Below are positions 1-8,000 of a stretch of DNA of 64,000 bases, piece by piece (positions within the stretch are counted from its first letter, which is position 1; the number at the start of each line of letters is the position of its first letter). Position numbers and translations under genes: made by a program. The notes beneath the pieces were generated by a model. The model was not told the DNA's origin and searched no databases. It saw only the letters and a program-made list of their open reading frames with translations. This DNA is from Iamia majanohamensis (lineage in GTDB: Bacteria > Actinomycetota > Acidimicrobiia > Acidimicrobiales > Iamiaceae). The stretch spans positions 2,356,001 through 2,420,000 of the forward strand of contig NZ_CP116942.1 in NCBI RefSeq assembly GCF_028532485.1, in the 5' to 3' direction.

Positions 1-147
1 GCCGCCGCCGCCTACCTGTGCGCCAGCGGCCCGCTCACCGACGACGCCGGGCTCCAGCGGGCCTACTTCTCCTACAACCACTCCCTCGAGTACGTGGCCG
101 ACGTGCTCGACGGGGCCAAGCGCTACGCCCTGCAGGTGCAGATCTGA
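1..147 (+). CDS. lytic murein transglycosylase, C-terminal fragment (runs off the left edge)
   Basis: The last 48 codons of a gene read in frame from base 1 to the TGA at 145-147. The segment AYLCASGPL, then a run ending in AYFSYNHSLEYVADVL, matches the C-terminal core of SLT/MltB-like transglycosylases. In that family a conserved Tyr-Asn-His in the last catalytic-domain helix helps bind the glycan. Such enzymes cleave peptidoglycan strands outside the membrane and form 1,6-anhydromuramic ends. The N-terminus, signal peptide and catalytic Glu lie outside the window. The IS110 element begins within about 25 bases of the stop codon, so any downstream partner may have been separated from it. The family call rests on a short piece. 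Confidence 0.62.
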   Translation, partial: AAAAYLCASGPLTDDAGLQRAYFSYNHSLEYVADVLDGAKRYALQVQI

Positions 148-171
148 GGGTTTCGAGGTCACTCGAACCTC

Positions 172-1230
172 CTATGTGTCAAGGAGTGGGGGTGGGTTCT
201 CGAGGAGTCGGAAGAGGCGTCGGGCGAGGTAGCGCTTGAGGCAGCGGCGGGCGTCTCTGTTCGTCTTGTTCTCGGCGGTTCGTTTGGCGATGTAGGCCTG
301 GGTGGCGGGGTCGTGGCGGGTGCGGGTGAGCACGATGGTGTGTAGGGCGCGGTTGAGTTGGCGGTCGCCGCCGCGGTTGAGGCGGTGGCGGGTGATCTGG
401 CCGCTGGAGGCTTCGATGGGGGCGGTGCCGGCGAGGCTTGCGAACGCGGCTTCGTTGCGGCAGCGGCCGGGGTGGGACCAGGAGATGTAGATCTGGGCGG
501 CGGTGACGGGTCCGACGCCGGCTTGGGCGAGGAGCTGTGGGCAGTGGGTCTCGGTGAGGGCTCGTAGGTCGCGGTCGTGGTCGCGGATCTCGTCGTCGAG
601 GTTGTGGATCCGGCGGGCGAGCCGTCGCAGTGACGCACTGGTGGCCTGGTGGTCGGCGGGTCGGGTGGGGCAGGGCCGGAGCCGTGCGCAGCGGTCGATG
701 AGCTGTTGGCGGCCGAGGGCCCGGAGCTGGTCTTTGAGGTCTTCGGGGGCGGACACGATCATGGCTTTGAGCTGGTTGATCGCCCGGGTCCGGTCGCGGA
801 CGGCGCTGGCTCGGGTGGTGGCCAGAACGCGCATGGCTTCGCGCTCGCCGCGCGCACGCGGTGTTGCCCAGGTGGTTCGAGCGAGGGCCTGGCGGGCGGC
901 TCGGACGGCGTCGAGGGGGTCGGACTTCGATCCGTTCCGCGTGGCTGGTCGGGTTGGGCGGTCGACCTCGATCACGAGCTCGCCGCGCTGGGACAGGAAC
1001 TCGGTGAGGCCGGCGCCGTAGCTGCCGGTCCCTTCGATCGCCCACGCTCGGTCCTCGGCCGGAGCGTGTGTGTCGGCGAACTCGATCAGCTCCTCAAAGC
1101 CGTCGCGGTTCGTTTGCACCTCGATCAGTGCCAGCTCAGCGCCGGTGACCGCATCGACTGCACCGGCTGTGTGAGTGTCTCGGTGGGTGTCCACGCCGAT
1201 CACGTGGCTCACCATCTCCTTCAGCTGCAT
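172..1230 (-). CDS. IS110-family DEDD transposase
   Basis: This 352-residue transposase is near the usual IS110 length. The RuvC-like DEDD site is visible as Asp14 in VIGVDTHRD, Glu66 in AIEGTGSYG, and Asp104 and Asp107 in KSDPLDA. The C-terminal Transposase_20 half carries the serine-containing block LAGTAPIEASSGQ near residue 275, followed by HRLNRGGDRQLNRALH. In this family the RuvC-like site and the serine act with a bridge RNA to recombine donor and target. I start at ATG 1230 because GGAGG lies 7 nt upstream. The frame stays open to 1386, but that extension has no family similarity. The stop is TAG at 172-174. No frameshift is seen, so the copy may be active. Confidence 0.9.
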   Translation of the reverse strand: MQLKEMVSHVIGVDTHRDTHTAGAVDAVTGAELALIEVQTNRDGFEELIEFADTHAPAEDRAWAIEGTGSYGAGLTEFLSQRGELVIEVDRPTRPATRNGSKSDPLDAVRAARQALARTTWATPRARGEREAMRVLATTRASAVRDRTRAINQLKAMIVSAPEDLKDQLRALGRQQLIDRCARLRPCPTRPADHQATSASLRRLARRIHNLDDEIRDHDRDLRALTETHCPQLLAQAGVGPVTAAQIYISWSHPGRCRNEAAFASLAGTAPIEASSGQITRHRLNRGGDRQLNRALHTIVLTRTRHDPATQAYIAKRTAENKTNRDARRCLKRYLARRLFRLLENPPPLLDT

Positions 1231-1400
1231 GGGTATCCTCCGAGTGTCAGTGGTCGGCACCGGTTCGGTTCCCCAGGCAAGGCTGTGACGGGTCACACCG
1301 CGGTAACGGTGGACATGCTCCTGATCAGGCCATACGGGGCAACCGGGCCGGTGCTGGCGACCGCGGACAGTTCGAGTGCAGGACACCTCGAGGGGTCAGC
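1231..1400 (-). ncRNA. candidate bridge-RNA region of the IS110 element
   Basis: IS110-group elements carry a structured bridge RNA in the non-coding end upstream of the transposase, and this segment has the right place and length. Read on the minus strand it contains short inverted repeats such as TGTGA-CCCG-TCACA and CCTGATCAGG. The donor- and target-binding loops cannot be assigned by eye. Position and family knowledge support the call; no RNA fold was computed. Confidence 0.35.
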
Positions 1401-1760
1401 TTCGCTCCGGGTCACACGATCACCAGCACCAGCCAACCCGAGCAGCCAGCCTCACACCGCCCGATCAGGTCCCGACCATCTACTCACAGCTGCGCTCCGT
1501 TCCCTCGAGCTGGGGGTGCTCGCTGCGCTCGCGCCGAACCGATCCCGGCGGTCGGGGGCTCGTCCCTCGCCCCCTCCTCGCCTCTGCGGGGGGAGACCCC
1601 CCGCACCCCCCAGCGGCTGCGCCGGGCTGCACGCCTTCGGAGCGGGCTCGAGATCTCGGTCTCCAGATCGCACCGGGCTGCACGCGTCAGGAGCGGGTCA
1701 GCCTCGTCGGTCTCCGAGCGCGGCCCGGACCGGACCTGCGGGCAGACGTCCCTCGGGCGA
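1401..1760. other. gene-free stretch with hairpin and tandem duplication
   Basis: About 360 nt between the IS and the TPR gene show no convincing coding frame. The stretch holds a perfect 9-bp stem at 1585-1605 (TGCGGGGGG, loop AGA, CCCCCCGCA), a 51-bp imperfect duplication at 1619-1720, and runs like GCTCGCTGCGCTCGCG. The hairpin lies 156 nt past the stop of the minus-strand TPR gene and has no T-tract, so a terminator role is only possible. Confidence 0.5.
1619..1720. repeat. two-copy imperfect tandem repeat, 51-bp period
   Basis: Unit 1 (1619-1669) and unit 2 (1670-1720) share CCGGGCTGCACGC, then GGAGCGGG, then TCGGTCTCC at the same spacing. The two copies have diverged by scattered substitutions. 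There is no open frame across both that resembles a protein. Confidence 0.7.
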
Positions 1761-2852
1761 CTAGGGGGCGTCGGGGGCTCGGGCGGGGTCGGGGGGCGCG
1801 GTCGCGGGGCTCTCCGCGGCGTCGTCGGGGGGCGCTGGGCTCGGCGCGTCCGACGCTGACGGGGACGCGGGCTCGGTGGTGTCGGGCGCGGGGCCGAGGG
1901 CGGGGTTCTCGCCGGTGGCGGGGTCGGTGAGACCGGCCGCCAGGTCGGAGACGGCGGCCGGGACCTCGCCCAGGTCCCGCAGCACCGAGAGCTCGGCGGT
2001 GTCGGGGTCGACCAGGCCGTCGAGGACGTCGAGGTCGTGCTCGGCCTGCTCGGCGTCGCGCCCCCGTCCCAGGTCGCGGAACGCGGTGCGGGCTCGGCGC
2101 AGGGCGTTGCGGGCCTCGTCGGTGCGGCCCACGGCGGCCAGGGCCACGCCCATGTTGAGGTCGCACGCGGCGTGGTCGGCCCGGCGGGCCAGCGAGGTGA
2201 AGATGCCCCGCGCCCCGACGAAGCGCTCGATGGCGTCCTCGGCCTGGCCCACGTCGAGCAGGGCGACGCCGAGGTCGAAGTCGCACACCGCGGCCAGGTC
2301 GGGCCGACGGTGGGCCACGAAGGTGGCGCGCGCCTCGGCCAGCAGCTCCACCGCGTCGGCCACGTCGCCGCCGTCGTGGAGCAGCACCGCCCGGTCGAGG
2401 CGGCAGATGGCGGCCCGGACGGGCATGCCGGCGGCGTCGAAGCCGCCCTCGGCGCGGTGCAGGGCCCGGCCCGACTCGGTGGTCTTGCCCAAGGCGCGCA
2501 GGCTGCGGGCCGCGGCGGCCTCGGTGCCCGCCGCGTCGGGGCCCTTGGCGTCGACGGCCACGAACGCCCGGCGGGCCCGCTTGAGCAGGCCGAGGGCGTC
2601 CTCGTGGTGGTCGGCGTCGGCCAGGCAGTCGGCGGCCAGGCGCTGGGCCCGGGCCGCGGCGAGCGGACGCTCGTCGTCGCGGAGTGCGGTGACCGCCCGG
2701 CCCGCCTCCTCGGCCGCCTCCAGGGAGCGCCCGGCGGCGCGCAGGGTGACGGCCAGGTCGACCCGGGCGGGGCCACGCTCGGGGCGCTCGCCCGCGTCGG
2801 CCACGGCCCGGCGCGCCGTGGCCACGGCCTCGTCGTCGGCCGGGTCGCTCAC
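1761..2852 (-). CDS. TPR-repeat protein with Pro/Ala-rich tail
   Basis: This 363-residue protein is Ala- and Leu-rich and helical. Recurrent 35-40 residue units such as ADCLADADHHEDALGLLKRA, ALLHDGGDVADAVELLAEAR and LGVALLDVGQAEDAIERF fit tetratricopeptide repeats over roughly residues 20-290. The last 65 residues are a disordered-looking Pro/Ala/Asp tail. TPR solenoids act as protein-binding scaffolds; the partner is unknown. I see no signal peptide or membrane segment. I chose GTG 2852 because an upstream leader ORF ends there with a GTGA overlap, implying coupled translation. No other domain is recognised. Confidence 0.68.
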   Translation of the reverse strand: MSDPADDEAVATARRAVADAGERPERGPARVDLAVTLRAAGRSLEAAEEAGRAVTALRDDERPLAAARAQRLAADCLADADHHEDALGLLKRARRAFVAVDAKGPDAAGTEAAAARSLRALGKTTESGRALHRAEGGFDAAGMPVRAAICRLDRAVLLHDGGDVADAVELLAEARATFVAHRRPDLAAVCDFDLGVALLDVGQAEDAIERFVGARGIFTSLARRADHAACDLNMGVALAAVGRTDEARNALRRARTAFRDLGRGRDAEQAEHDLDVLDGLVDPDTAELSVLRDLGEVPAAVSDLAAGLTDPATGENPALGPAPDTTEPASPSASDAPSPAPPDDAAESPATAPPDPARAPDAP

Positions 2853-2953
2853 CCCTGCCACCGGCCCCGGGTCCCGGCCCGGGCCGCCGGGGCCCCGTCG
2901 AGACGCCCGTCGTGAGGGCGCGGCCGGCGGGGTCGCAGGCGCAGGGCGGTCAC
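2849..2953 (-). CDS. 34-residue Arg-rich leader peptide, coupled to the TPR gene
   Basis: GTG at 2953-2951 starts a 34-codon frame beginning VTALRLRPRRPRP and ending RWQG. Its TGA overlaps the GTG start of the TPR gene as GTGA. A TAGGGT hexamer (plus-strand 2960-2965) lies 6 nt before the GTG, which is the leaderless promoter spacing seen repeatedly in this window. The peptide has no recognisable domain. It may exist only to deliver ribosomes to the TPR start, or to sense something through its Arg-rich content. Confidence 0.45.
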   Translation of the reverse strand: MTALRLRPRRPRPHDGRLDGAPAARAGTRGRWQG

Positions 2954-2959
2954 GGCCCG

Positions 2960-2965
2960 ACCCTA
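2960..2965 (-). promoter_or_regulatory. -10 hexamer TAGGGT, leaderless type
   Basis: The minus-strand TAGGGT lies 6 nt upstream of GTG 2953. It would start transcription at or near the first base of the leader ORF. Confidence 0.45.
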
Positions 2966-3000
2966 GCGGCGGTGCTGGTCGCGGGACCGGAGGGGGGTTG

Positions 3001-3029
3001 TTGACGCGGTGCCACCCGCGTCCTAGGTT
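3001..3029 (+). promoter_or_regulatory. sigma70-like promoter of the peptide transporter operon
   Basis: TTGACG (3001-3006) and TAGGTT (3024-3029) are separated by exactly 17 nt. Transcription would start near 3036 and leave a leader of about 100 nt before GTG 3138. This is the best -35/-10 pair I found in the window. Confidence 0.6.
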
Positions 3030-3137
3030 GCCGCCCGGCCCACGTCGGATGACGTCGGTCACACCATGGTCGTGGCGGTCCCGCCACCGCACCGGGACAC
3101 GTCCACCGGACCCACAGACCCACAGGGGGCACAACCC

Positions 3138-4796
3138 GTGACTCACGCCCGACGCCGCACCTCAGGCATCCTGGCCCTGCTCCTCTCCGTCGTGATGCTG
3201 CTGGCGGCATGCGGCGGCGGCAAGGGCGAGAGCGGCGGCAACGCCGCCGAGGAGGACGCCGGCGACCCGGTCCGGGGTGGGTCGATCACCTACGGCCTCG
3301 AGGCCGAGACGGGCGACGGCTGGTGCCTCCAGGAGTCGCAGCTGGCCATCTCCGGCATCCAGGTGGCCCGGAGCATCTACGACACGCTCACCGCCCCCAA
3401 CGCCGAGGGCGAGTTCGTGCCCTACCTGGCCGAGGCGGTGGAGCCGAACGACGACTTCACCGAGTGGACCATCGGCCTGCGCGAGGGCGTGACCTTCCAC
3501 GACGGCACCCCCCTCACCGCCGAGGTGGTCAAGAACAACCTCGACGCCTACCGCGGCCAGTACGAGGGCCGGGCCTCGCTGCTCTTCGTCTTCGTCCTCG
3601 ACAACATCGACACCGTCGAGGCCACCGGCGACCTCGAGGTCACCGTCACCACCAAGGTCCCCTGGGTGGCCTTCCCGGCCTTCCTCTACTCGACCGGCCG
3701 CCTCGGCATCACCGCCCAGGCCCAGCTCGACGACGCCGAGTCCTGCGACCGCAACCTCATCGGCACCGGCCCCTTCAAGCTCAAGAACTGGGACGAGGGC
3801 CGCCAGTTCGTGGCCGAGAAGAACCCGGACTACTGGCAGGAGGCGCCCGACGGCGAGCCCTACCCGTACCTCGACGAGATCACCTTCACGCCCATCGTCG
3901 AGGCCGAGCAGCGGGTCAACGCGGTGGAGTCCGGCGACGTCGACCTCGTCCACGTCTCCGACGCCCAGAGCTTCGTCAGCCTCAACGACCTGGCCGAGGA
4001 CGGCGTGGTGAAGAACCGCGACTCCGACGACTTCGCCGAGGTCGCCTTCGTCCAGATCAACTCCTCCAAGGCCCCCTTCGACGACGCCCGCATCCGCCGG
4101 GCCATGGTCCTCGCCGTCGACCGCGAGGACTACAACGAGGTCATCAACCAGGGCCTCTTCACCATCGCCTCGGGGCCCTTCGGGCCGGGGGCGACCGGCT
4201 ACCTGGAGGACGCCGGGTTCCCCACCCAGGACATCGAGGAGTCCAAGCGCCTGATCGCCGAGTACGAGGCCGAGAACGGCCCGCTGCCCGCCATCAGCTA
4301 CCAGGCCACGCCGGGCACCGCGAACCAGCAGGTCGCGGTCTACCTCCAGCAGGCCTACCAGGCGGTCGGCATCGACCTGCAGCTGGCCACCGTCCAGCAG
4401 GACAAGCTCATCGACAACGCCATCAGCGGCGAGTACGACATCATGGGCTTCCGCAACTACCCCGGTGGCGACCCCGACTCGCTCTACGTGTGGTGGAAGA
4501 GCGACTCGCCGGTGAACTTCGGGCGCATCAACGACCCCGAGATCGACCGCCTCCTCGACGAGGGCCGCTCCGAGCCCGACCCCGAGGTCCGCCAGGGGAT
4601 CTACGAGGACATCAACCGGCGCTTCAGCGAGCAGCTCTGGAGCGGGTGGTCGACCTGGACCACCTGGCGCCTCTCGTCCCAGACCAACGTGTACGGCTAC
4701 ACCCTCGACACCATGCCCACGCTGCCCGACGGCAGCGACCCGTTCCCGGGCCTGGCCGACGGGATCCCGACCATGGGCCTCTGGGTCACCCAGTAG
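3138..4796 (+). CDS. ABC peptide transporter substrate-binding lipoprotein (SBP_bac_5)
   Basis: This 552-residue lipoprotein has a signal sequence with lipobox LLAAC and modified Cys25. A Gly/Glu-rich linker and a DppA/OppA-type binding fold follow. Typical features include VRGGSITYGLEAETG after the linker, the early segment WTIGLREGVTFHDGTPLTAEVV, and FKLKNWDEGRQFVAEKNPDYW. It should capture oligopeptides or similar ligands outside the membrane and pass them to the two permeases that follow. GTG 3138 is chosen because AGGGGG precedes it and the signal peptide begins there; the frame is open further upstream without protein-like sequence. It leads a co-directional operon through 9647. The ligand cannot be predicted. 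Confidence 0.9.
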   Translation: MTHARRRTSGILALLLSVVMLLAACGGGKGESGGNAAEEDAGDPVRGGSITYGLEAETGDGWCLQESQLAISGIQVARSIYDTLTAPNAEGEFVPYLAEAVEPNDDFTEWTIGLREGVTFHDGTPLTAEVVKNNLDAYRGQYEGRASLLFVFVLDNIDTVEATGDLEVTVTTKVPWVAFPAFLYSTGRLGITAQAQLDDAESCDRNLIGTGPFKLKNWDEGRQFVAEKNPDYWQEAPDGEPYPYLDEITFTPIVEAEQRVNAVESGDVDLVHVSDAQSFVSLNDLAEDGVVKNRDSDDFAEVAFVQINSSKAPFDDARIRRAMVLAVDREDYNEVINQGLFTIASGPFGPGATGYLEDAGFPTQDIEESKRLIAEYEAENGPLPAISYQATPGTANQQVAVYLQQAYQAVGIDLQLATVQQDKLIDNAISGEYDIMGFRNYPGGDPDSLYVWWKSDSPVNFGRINDPEIDRLLDEGRSEPDPEVRQGIYEDINRRFSEQLWSGWSTWTTWRLSSQTNVYGYTLDTMPTLPDGSDPFPGLADGIPTMGLWVTQ

Positions 4797-4832
4797 CGGA
4801 CGGCGGCCGGTGCTGACCCCCTCCCCTCCCAC

Positions 4833-5906
4833 ATGAGCCCCAGGTCCCTGAACCTCGTCAAGCTGGTCGCCCGCAAGCTGGCCCAGCTGGTGGCGGTGCT
4901 CTTCGTCGTCACACTGTTCACCTTCCTGCTCGTCCGGCTGCTGCCGGGCGACCCGGTCGACCTCCTGGTGCCCGTCGCCACCGACACGGCCAACCCGGAG
5001 GAGCAGGCGATCATCGAGGAGCGCCGGGCCCAGATCACCGAGGACCTGGGCCTCGACGAGCCCCTCCCCCAGCAGTACGCCACGTGGCTGGGCGGCTTCG
5101 TCACCGGCGACCTGGGCAACGAGTACACGGTGTCGAGCACCATCCCGGTGAGCGACTCGGTGACCAGCGCCCTGCCGCCCACCATCCAGCTCATCCTCTA
5201 CTCGCAGATCATCTCGCTGACGTTCGCGCTCCCGGTGGGGGTGATCAGCGCCTACCGGCAGGGCGGGATCTTCGACCGCTTCGCCAACCTGGGGGCCTTC
5301 GGGTCGCTGTCGATGCCGAACTTCGCCATCGGCCTCCTGCTCGCCTACTGGGTCGGCGTGCGCCTCAACCCCTCCCTGCCGGCGTGGATGAACATCCCTC
5401 CCCAGGGCTACACGCCCTTCCCCGGGTGGAACCCGGCCGACTGGTCCTGGGAGCCCAACACCCCCAACTCGGTGCCGGACCACTTCTTCGGCATGCTCCT
5501 GCCCGCCCTCAGCCTCGCCTTCGGCCAGTTCGCGGTCTACATGCGCCTGCTCCGCAGCGACATGCTCCAGACCCTCCAGGAGGACTTCATCCTCATGGCC
5601 AAGTCGAAGGGCATCAGCGACCGCCGGGTGCTGTGGCGCCACGCCCTGCGCCCCTCGAGCCTCACGCTCATCACCGTGGCCGGCCTGAGCGTCGGCACCC
5701 TGATCGGCGGGGCCGTGGTGATCGAGGTGATCTTCAGCATCCCCGGCATGGGGAGCCTGATCGCCTCGTCGATCATCGGGCGGGAGTTCATCACCGTCCA
5801 GAGCTGCGTGGCCATCGTCGCCATCGCCTTCGTGCTGATCAACGCCCTGCTCGACATCCTCTACTCGATCCTCGACCCCCGGATCCGCAATGTCCGCGCT
5901 TCCTGA
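4833..5906 (+). CDS. peptide ABC transporter permease, DppB/OppB type
   Basis: This 357-residue inner-membrane permease is of the BPD_transp_1 class. An N-terminal membrane helix ends in the family-typical LVRLLPGDPVDLL, several helices follow, and a cytoplasmic EAA loop (DFILMAKSKGISDRRVLWRHALRPS, residues about 250-274) docks on the ATPase. ATG 4833 has no clear Shine-Dalgarno sequence, and the 36-nt gap to the preceding stop suggests cotranscription. A 17-bp overlap with the next gene indicates tight coupling. With the gene at 5890 it forms the heterodimeric pore. Confidence 0.9.
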   Translation: MSPRSLNLVKLVARKLAQLVAVLFVVTLFTFLLVRLLPGDPVDLLVPVATDTANPEEQAIIEERRAQITEDLGLDEPLPQQYATWLGGFVTGDLGNEYTVSSTIPVSDSVTSALPPTIQLILYSQIISLTFALPVGVISAYRQGGIFDRFANLGAFGSLSMPNFAIGLLLAYWVGVRLNPSLPAWMNIPPQGYTPFPGWNPADWSWEPNTPNSVPDHFFGMLLPALSLAFGQFAVYMRLLRSDMLQTLQEDFILMAKSKGISDRRVLWRHALRPSSLTLITVAGLSVGTLIGGAVVIEVIFSIPGMGSLIASSIIGREFITVQSCVAIVAIAFVLINALLDILYSILDPRIRNVRAS

Positions 5907-6861
5907 AGCCCCCCACGCCGGTCCCATGGGCGAGGGCGACGCCACCGAGGCCGCGCTCGACGCCGACGGCCCCGCCCCGGCCAACGCCGGGGCCCCGAAG
6001 ACCGGCATCGGCGTGGGCGGCTGGATCGCCGCCGGCTGGCTGATCTTCGTCGTCGGCCTGGCCTTCCTGGCCCCCTGGCTGCCGCTCGACTCGCCCACCG
6101 CCCGAGGGGCGGGGCCGCGCCTGCCGCTGTTCACCGACGGCCACGTCCTCGGCACCGACGCCAGCCAGCGCGACGTGCTGTCCCGGCTCATCTTCGGTGC
6201 CCGGGCCAGCCTCATCGTGGGCTTCGGCGGCGTCGCCATCGGGCTGCTCGTGGGCGGCACGCTCGGGCTCCTCGCCGGGTTCCGGCGGGGCAAGATCGAC
6301 ACCGCCCTGTCCAGCCTCTTCGACGTGCTGCTGGCCTTCCCCCAGCTGATCCTGGCCCTCAGCCTGGTGACCTTCCTCCGCCCCCCGGCCTCCACCGAGC
6401 CCGGCGCGGCCCAGCCCTCGGTCACCTTCACCAGCATCCAGATCCTGGTCATCGCCATCGGCATCGTGGCCATCCCGCTGCTGGCCCGCCTCACCCGCTC
6501 CACCACCCTCAGCTGGTCCCAGCGCGAGTTCGTGCTCGCGGCCCGGGCCCAGGGGGCCCGCAGCGGGCGCATCATGATCCGCGAGGTCCTGCCCAACGTG
6601 CTGCCCGCCATGCTCTCGCTGGCCCTGCTCAGCGTGGGCGTGGCCATCATCGCCGAGGGCGGCCTCAGCCTCCTGGGGGTGGGCGTCGAGGCCCCCAACC
6701 CGTCCTGGGGGAACATGATCACCGAGAACCGCAACGTGCGCTCGGCGCCCCTCAACGCCCTGTTCGCGCCCATCATCGCCCTGTTCTTCACGGTGATGGC
6801 CCTGAACTACCTGGGCGACGCCATCCGCCGGAAGTTCGACGTCAGGGAGAGCGCGCTGTGA
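5890..6861 (+). CDS. peptide ABC transporter permease, DppC/OppC type
   Basis: This 323-residue permease begins with an Ala/Pro-rich cytoplasmic stretch of about 45 residues. A first helix follows (GWIAAGWLIFVVGLAFLAPWL), then HVLGTDASQRDVLSRLIFGARASL, the conserved entry segment of DppC proteins. The EAA-like loop around residues 210-230 includes REFVLAARAQGARSGRIMIREVLPN. It overlaps the preceding permease by 17 bp and the following ATPase by 4 bp (GTGA), as expected for subunits made in fixed ratio. Confidence 0.9.
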   Translation: MSALPEAPHAGPMGEGDATEAALDADGPAPANAGAPKTGIGVGGWIAAGWLIFVVGLAFLAPWLPLDSPTARGAGPRLPLFTDGHVLGTDASQRDVLSRLIFGARASLIVGFGGVAIGLLVGGTLGLLAGFRRGKIDTALSSLFDVLLAFPQLILALSLVTFLRPPASTEPGAAQPSVTFTSIQILVIAIGIVAIPLLARLTRSTTLSWSQREFVLAARAQGARSGRIMIREVLPNVLPAMLSLALLSVGVAIIAEGGLSLLGVGVEAPNPSWGNMITENRNVRSAPLNALFAPIIALFFTVMALNYLGDAIRRKFDVRESAL

Positions 6862-8000
6862 CCACCGTGGCCCCCGACACCACCACCACCGAGACCACCG
6901 ACGACCCCCTCCTCGTCGTCGAGGACCTCTCCACCACGTTCACCACCGGCCGCGGGCCCATCCGCGCCGTCGAGCACGTCGACCTCACCCTCCGCCGGGG
7001 CCGCACCCTCGGCATCGTGGGCGAGTCGGGGTCGGGCAAGTCGGTGCTCTCCCGCTCGATCATGGGCCTCGTCCCCTCCTACGCCACCCGGACCGGCTCG
7101 ATCCGCTTCGACGGCCGGGAGATGCTCGACGCCGACACCAGGGTGCTCCGCGAGGTCTGGGGCGCCGAGATGGCCATGGTCTTCCAGGACCCCATGACCG
7201 CCCTCAACCCGGTGCAGCGGATCGGCAACCAGATCACCGAGTCGATCAAGGAGCACCTCGACTACTCCAAGACCCAGCGCAGGGAGACGGCGATCGCCCT
7301 CCTGCGCTCGGTCGGGATCCCCGAGCCCGAGCGGCGGCTCAAGCAGTACCCCCACGAGCTCTCCGGCGGCATGCGCCAGCGCGTCGTGATCGCCATCGCC
7401 CTGGCCTGCGGGCCCGGGCTGCTCTTCGCCGACGAGCCCACCACCGCCCTCGACGTCACCGTCCAGGCCCAGATCCTCGACCTGCTGGAGTCCCAGCAGC
7501 GCGAGCGCAACATGGCCGTCGTGCTCGTCACCCACGACCTCGGCGTGGTCGCCACCCGGGCCGACGACATCGCGGTGATGTACGCCGGGCGCATCGTCGA
7601 GCAGGCCCCGACCGAGACGCTCTTCCGCAAGATGCGCCACCCCTACACCGAGGCCCTGCTGCGGTCGATCCCCCGCCTCGACCTCCCGAGCCACACCCGG
7701 CTCGAGGCCATCGGCGGCCGTCCGCCCGACCTGCTCAACCCCCCGACCGGGTGCCGCTTCGCAGCCCGCTGCGCCTACGCCCAGGACCGGTGCCGGGAGG
7801 AGGAGCCCCCGCTCCTCGACGACGGCGACGGGCACCTCTACCGGTGCTGGTTCCCCGTCGGGATCGCCTCGGAGCAGACCACCGTCGACAACGTCGTCGC
7901 CGCACCCCACGTCCGGGCCCCCGGCGACGAGCAGGCCCCCGACGCCGAGCCCGTCGACGCCCCCGCGGCCGACGACCCCACCCCCACCGAGGAGGCCTGA
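6858..8000 (+). CDS. peptide ABC transporter ATP-binding protein, DppD/OppD type
   Basis: This 380-residue ATPase has Walker A GESGSGKS near residue 55, Q-loop VFQDPMTALNP, signature LSGGMRQR near 168, Walker B with LLFADEPTTALD near 192, and the H-loop VTHDLGVVA. The Cys-rich oligopeptide-transporter C-terminal motif NPPTGCRFAARCAYAQDRC is present; in DppD/OppD proteins it binds an iron-sulfur cluster or contributes to ATPase contacts. The last 60 residues are acidic and Pro/Ala-rich. GTG 6858 overlaps the permease stop. It pairs with the next gene to power the transporter. Confidence 0.92.
   Translation: MTTVAPDTTTTETTDDPLLVVEDLSTTFTTGRGPIRAVEHVDLTLRRGRTLGIVGESGSGKSVLSRSIMGLVPSYATRTGSIRFDGREMLDADTRVLREVWGAEMAMVFQDPMTALNPVQRIGNQITESIKEHLDYSKTQRRETAIALLRSVGIPEPERRLKQYPHELSGGMRQRVVIAIALACGPGLLFADEPTTALDVTVQAQILDLLESQQRERNMAVVLVTHDLGVVATRADDIAVMYAGRIVEQAPTETLFRKMRHPYTEALLRSIPRLDLPSHTRLEAIGGRPPDLLNPPTGCRFAARCAYAQDRCREEEPPLLDDGDGHLYRCWFPVGIASEQTTVDNVVAAPHVRAPGDEQAPDAEPVDAPAADDPTPTEEA

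Larger units (their letters stand above)
148..1400 (-). mobile_element. IS110-family insertion sequence (approximate ends)
   Basis: The element holds one DEDD transposase gene on the minus strand and about 170 nt of non-coding DNA upstream of it. The ends are inferred. A GTTCGAGTG motif followed by CCTCGA occurs in inverted orientation near both edges: on the minus strand at 168-153 (1-nt spacer) and on the plus strand at 1370-1391 (7-nt spacer). IS110 elements usually lack true terminal inverted repeats and leave little or no target duplication, so exact borders need comparison with an empty site. The copy looks intact because the reading frame is uninterrupted. Confidence 0.6.

Noticed and set aside
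152-167. The TTCGAG-GTCA-CTCGAA hairpin as a tRNA T-arm or attachment site
   Set aside because: No acceptor, D or anticodon stems can be drawn around it. It is better explained as part of the IS110 end.
3162-6791. A 1209-codon minus-strand frame opposite the transporter genes
   Set aside because: The opposite strand encodes clear binding-protein and permease families; this frame is a composition artefact.
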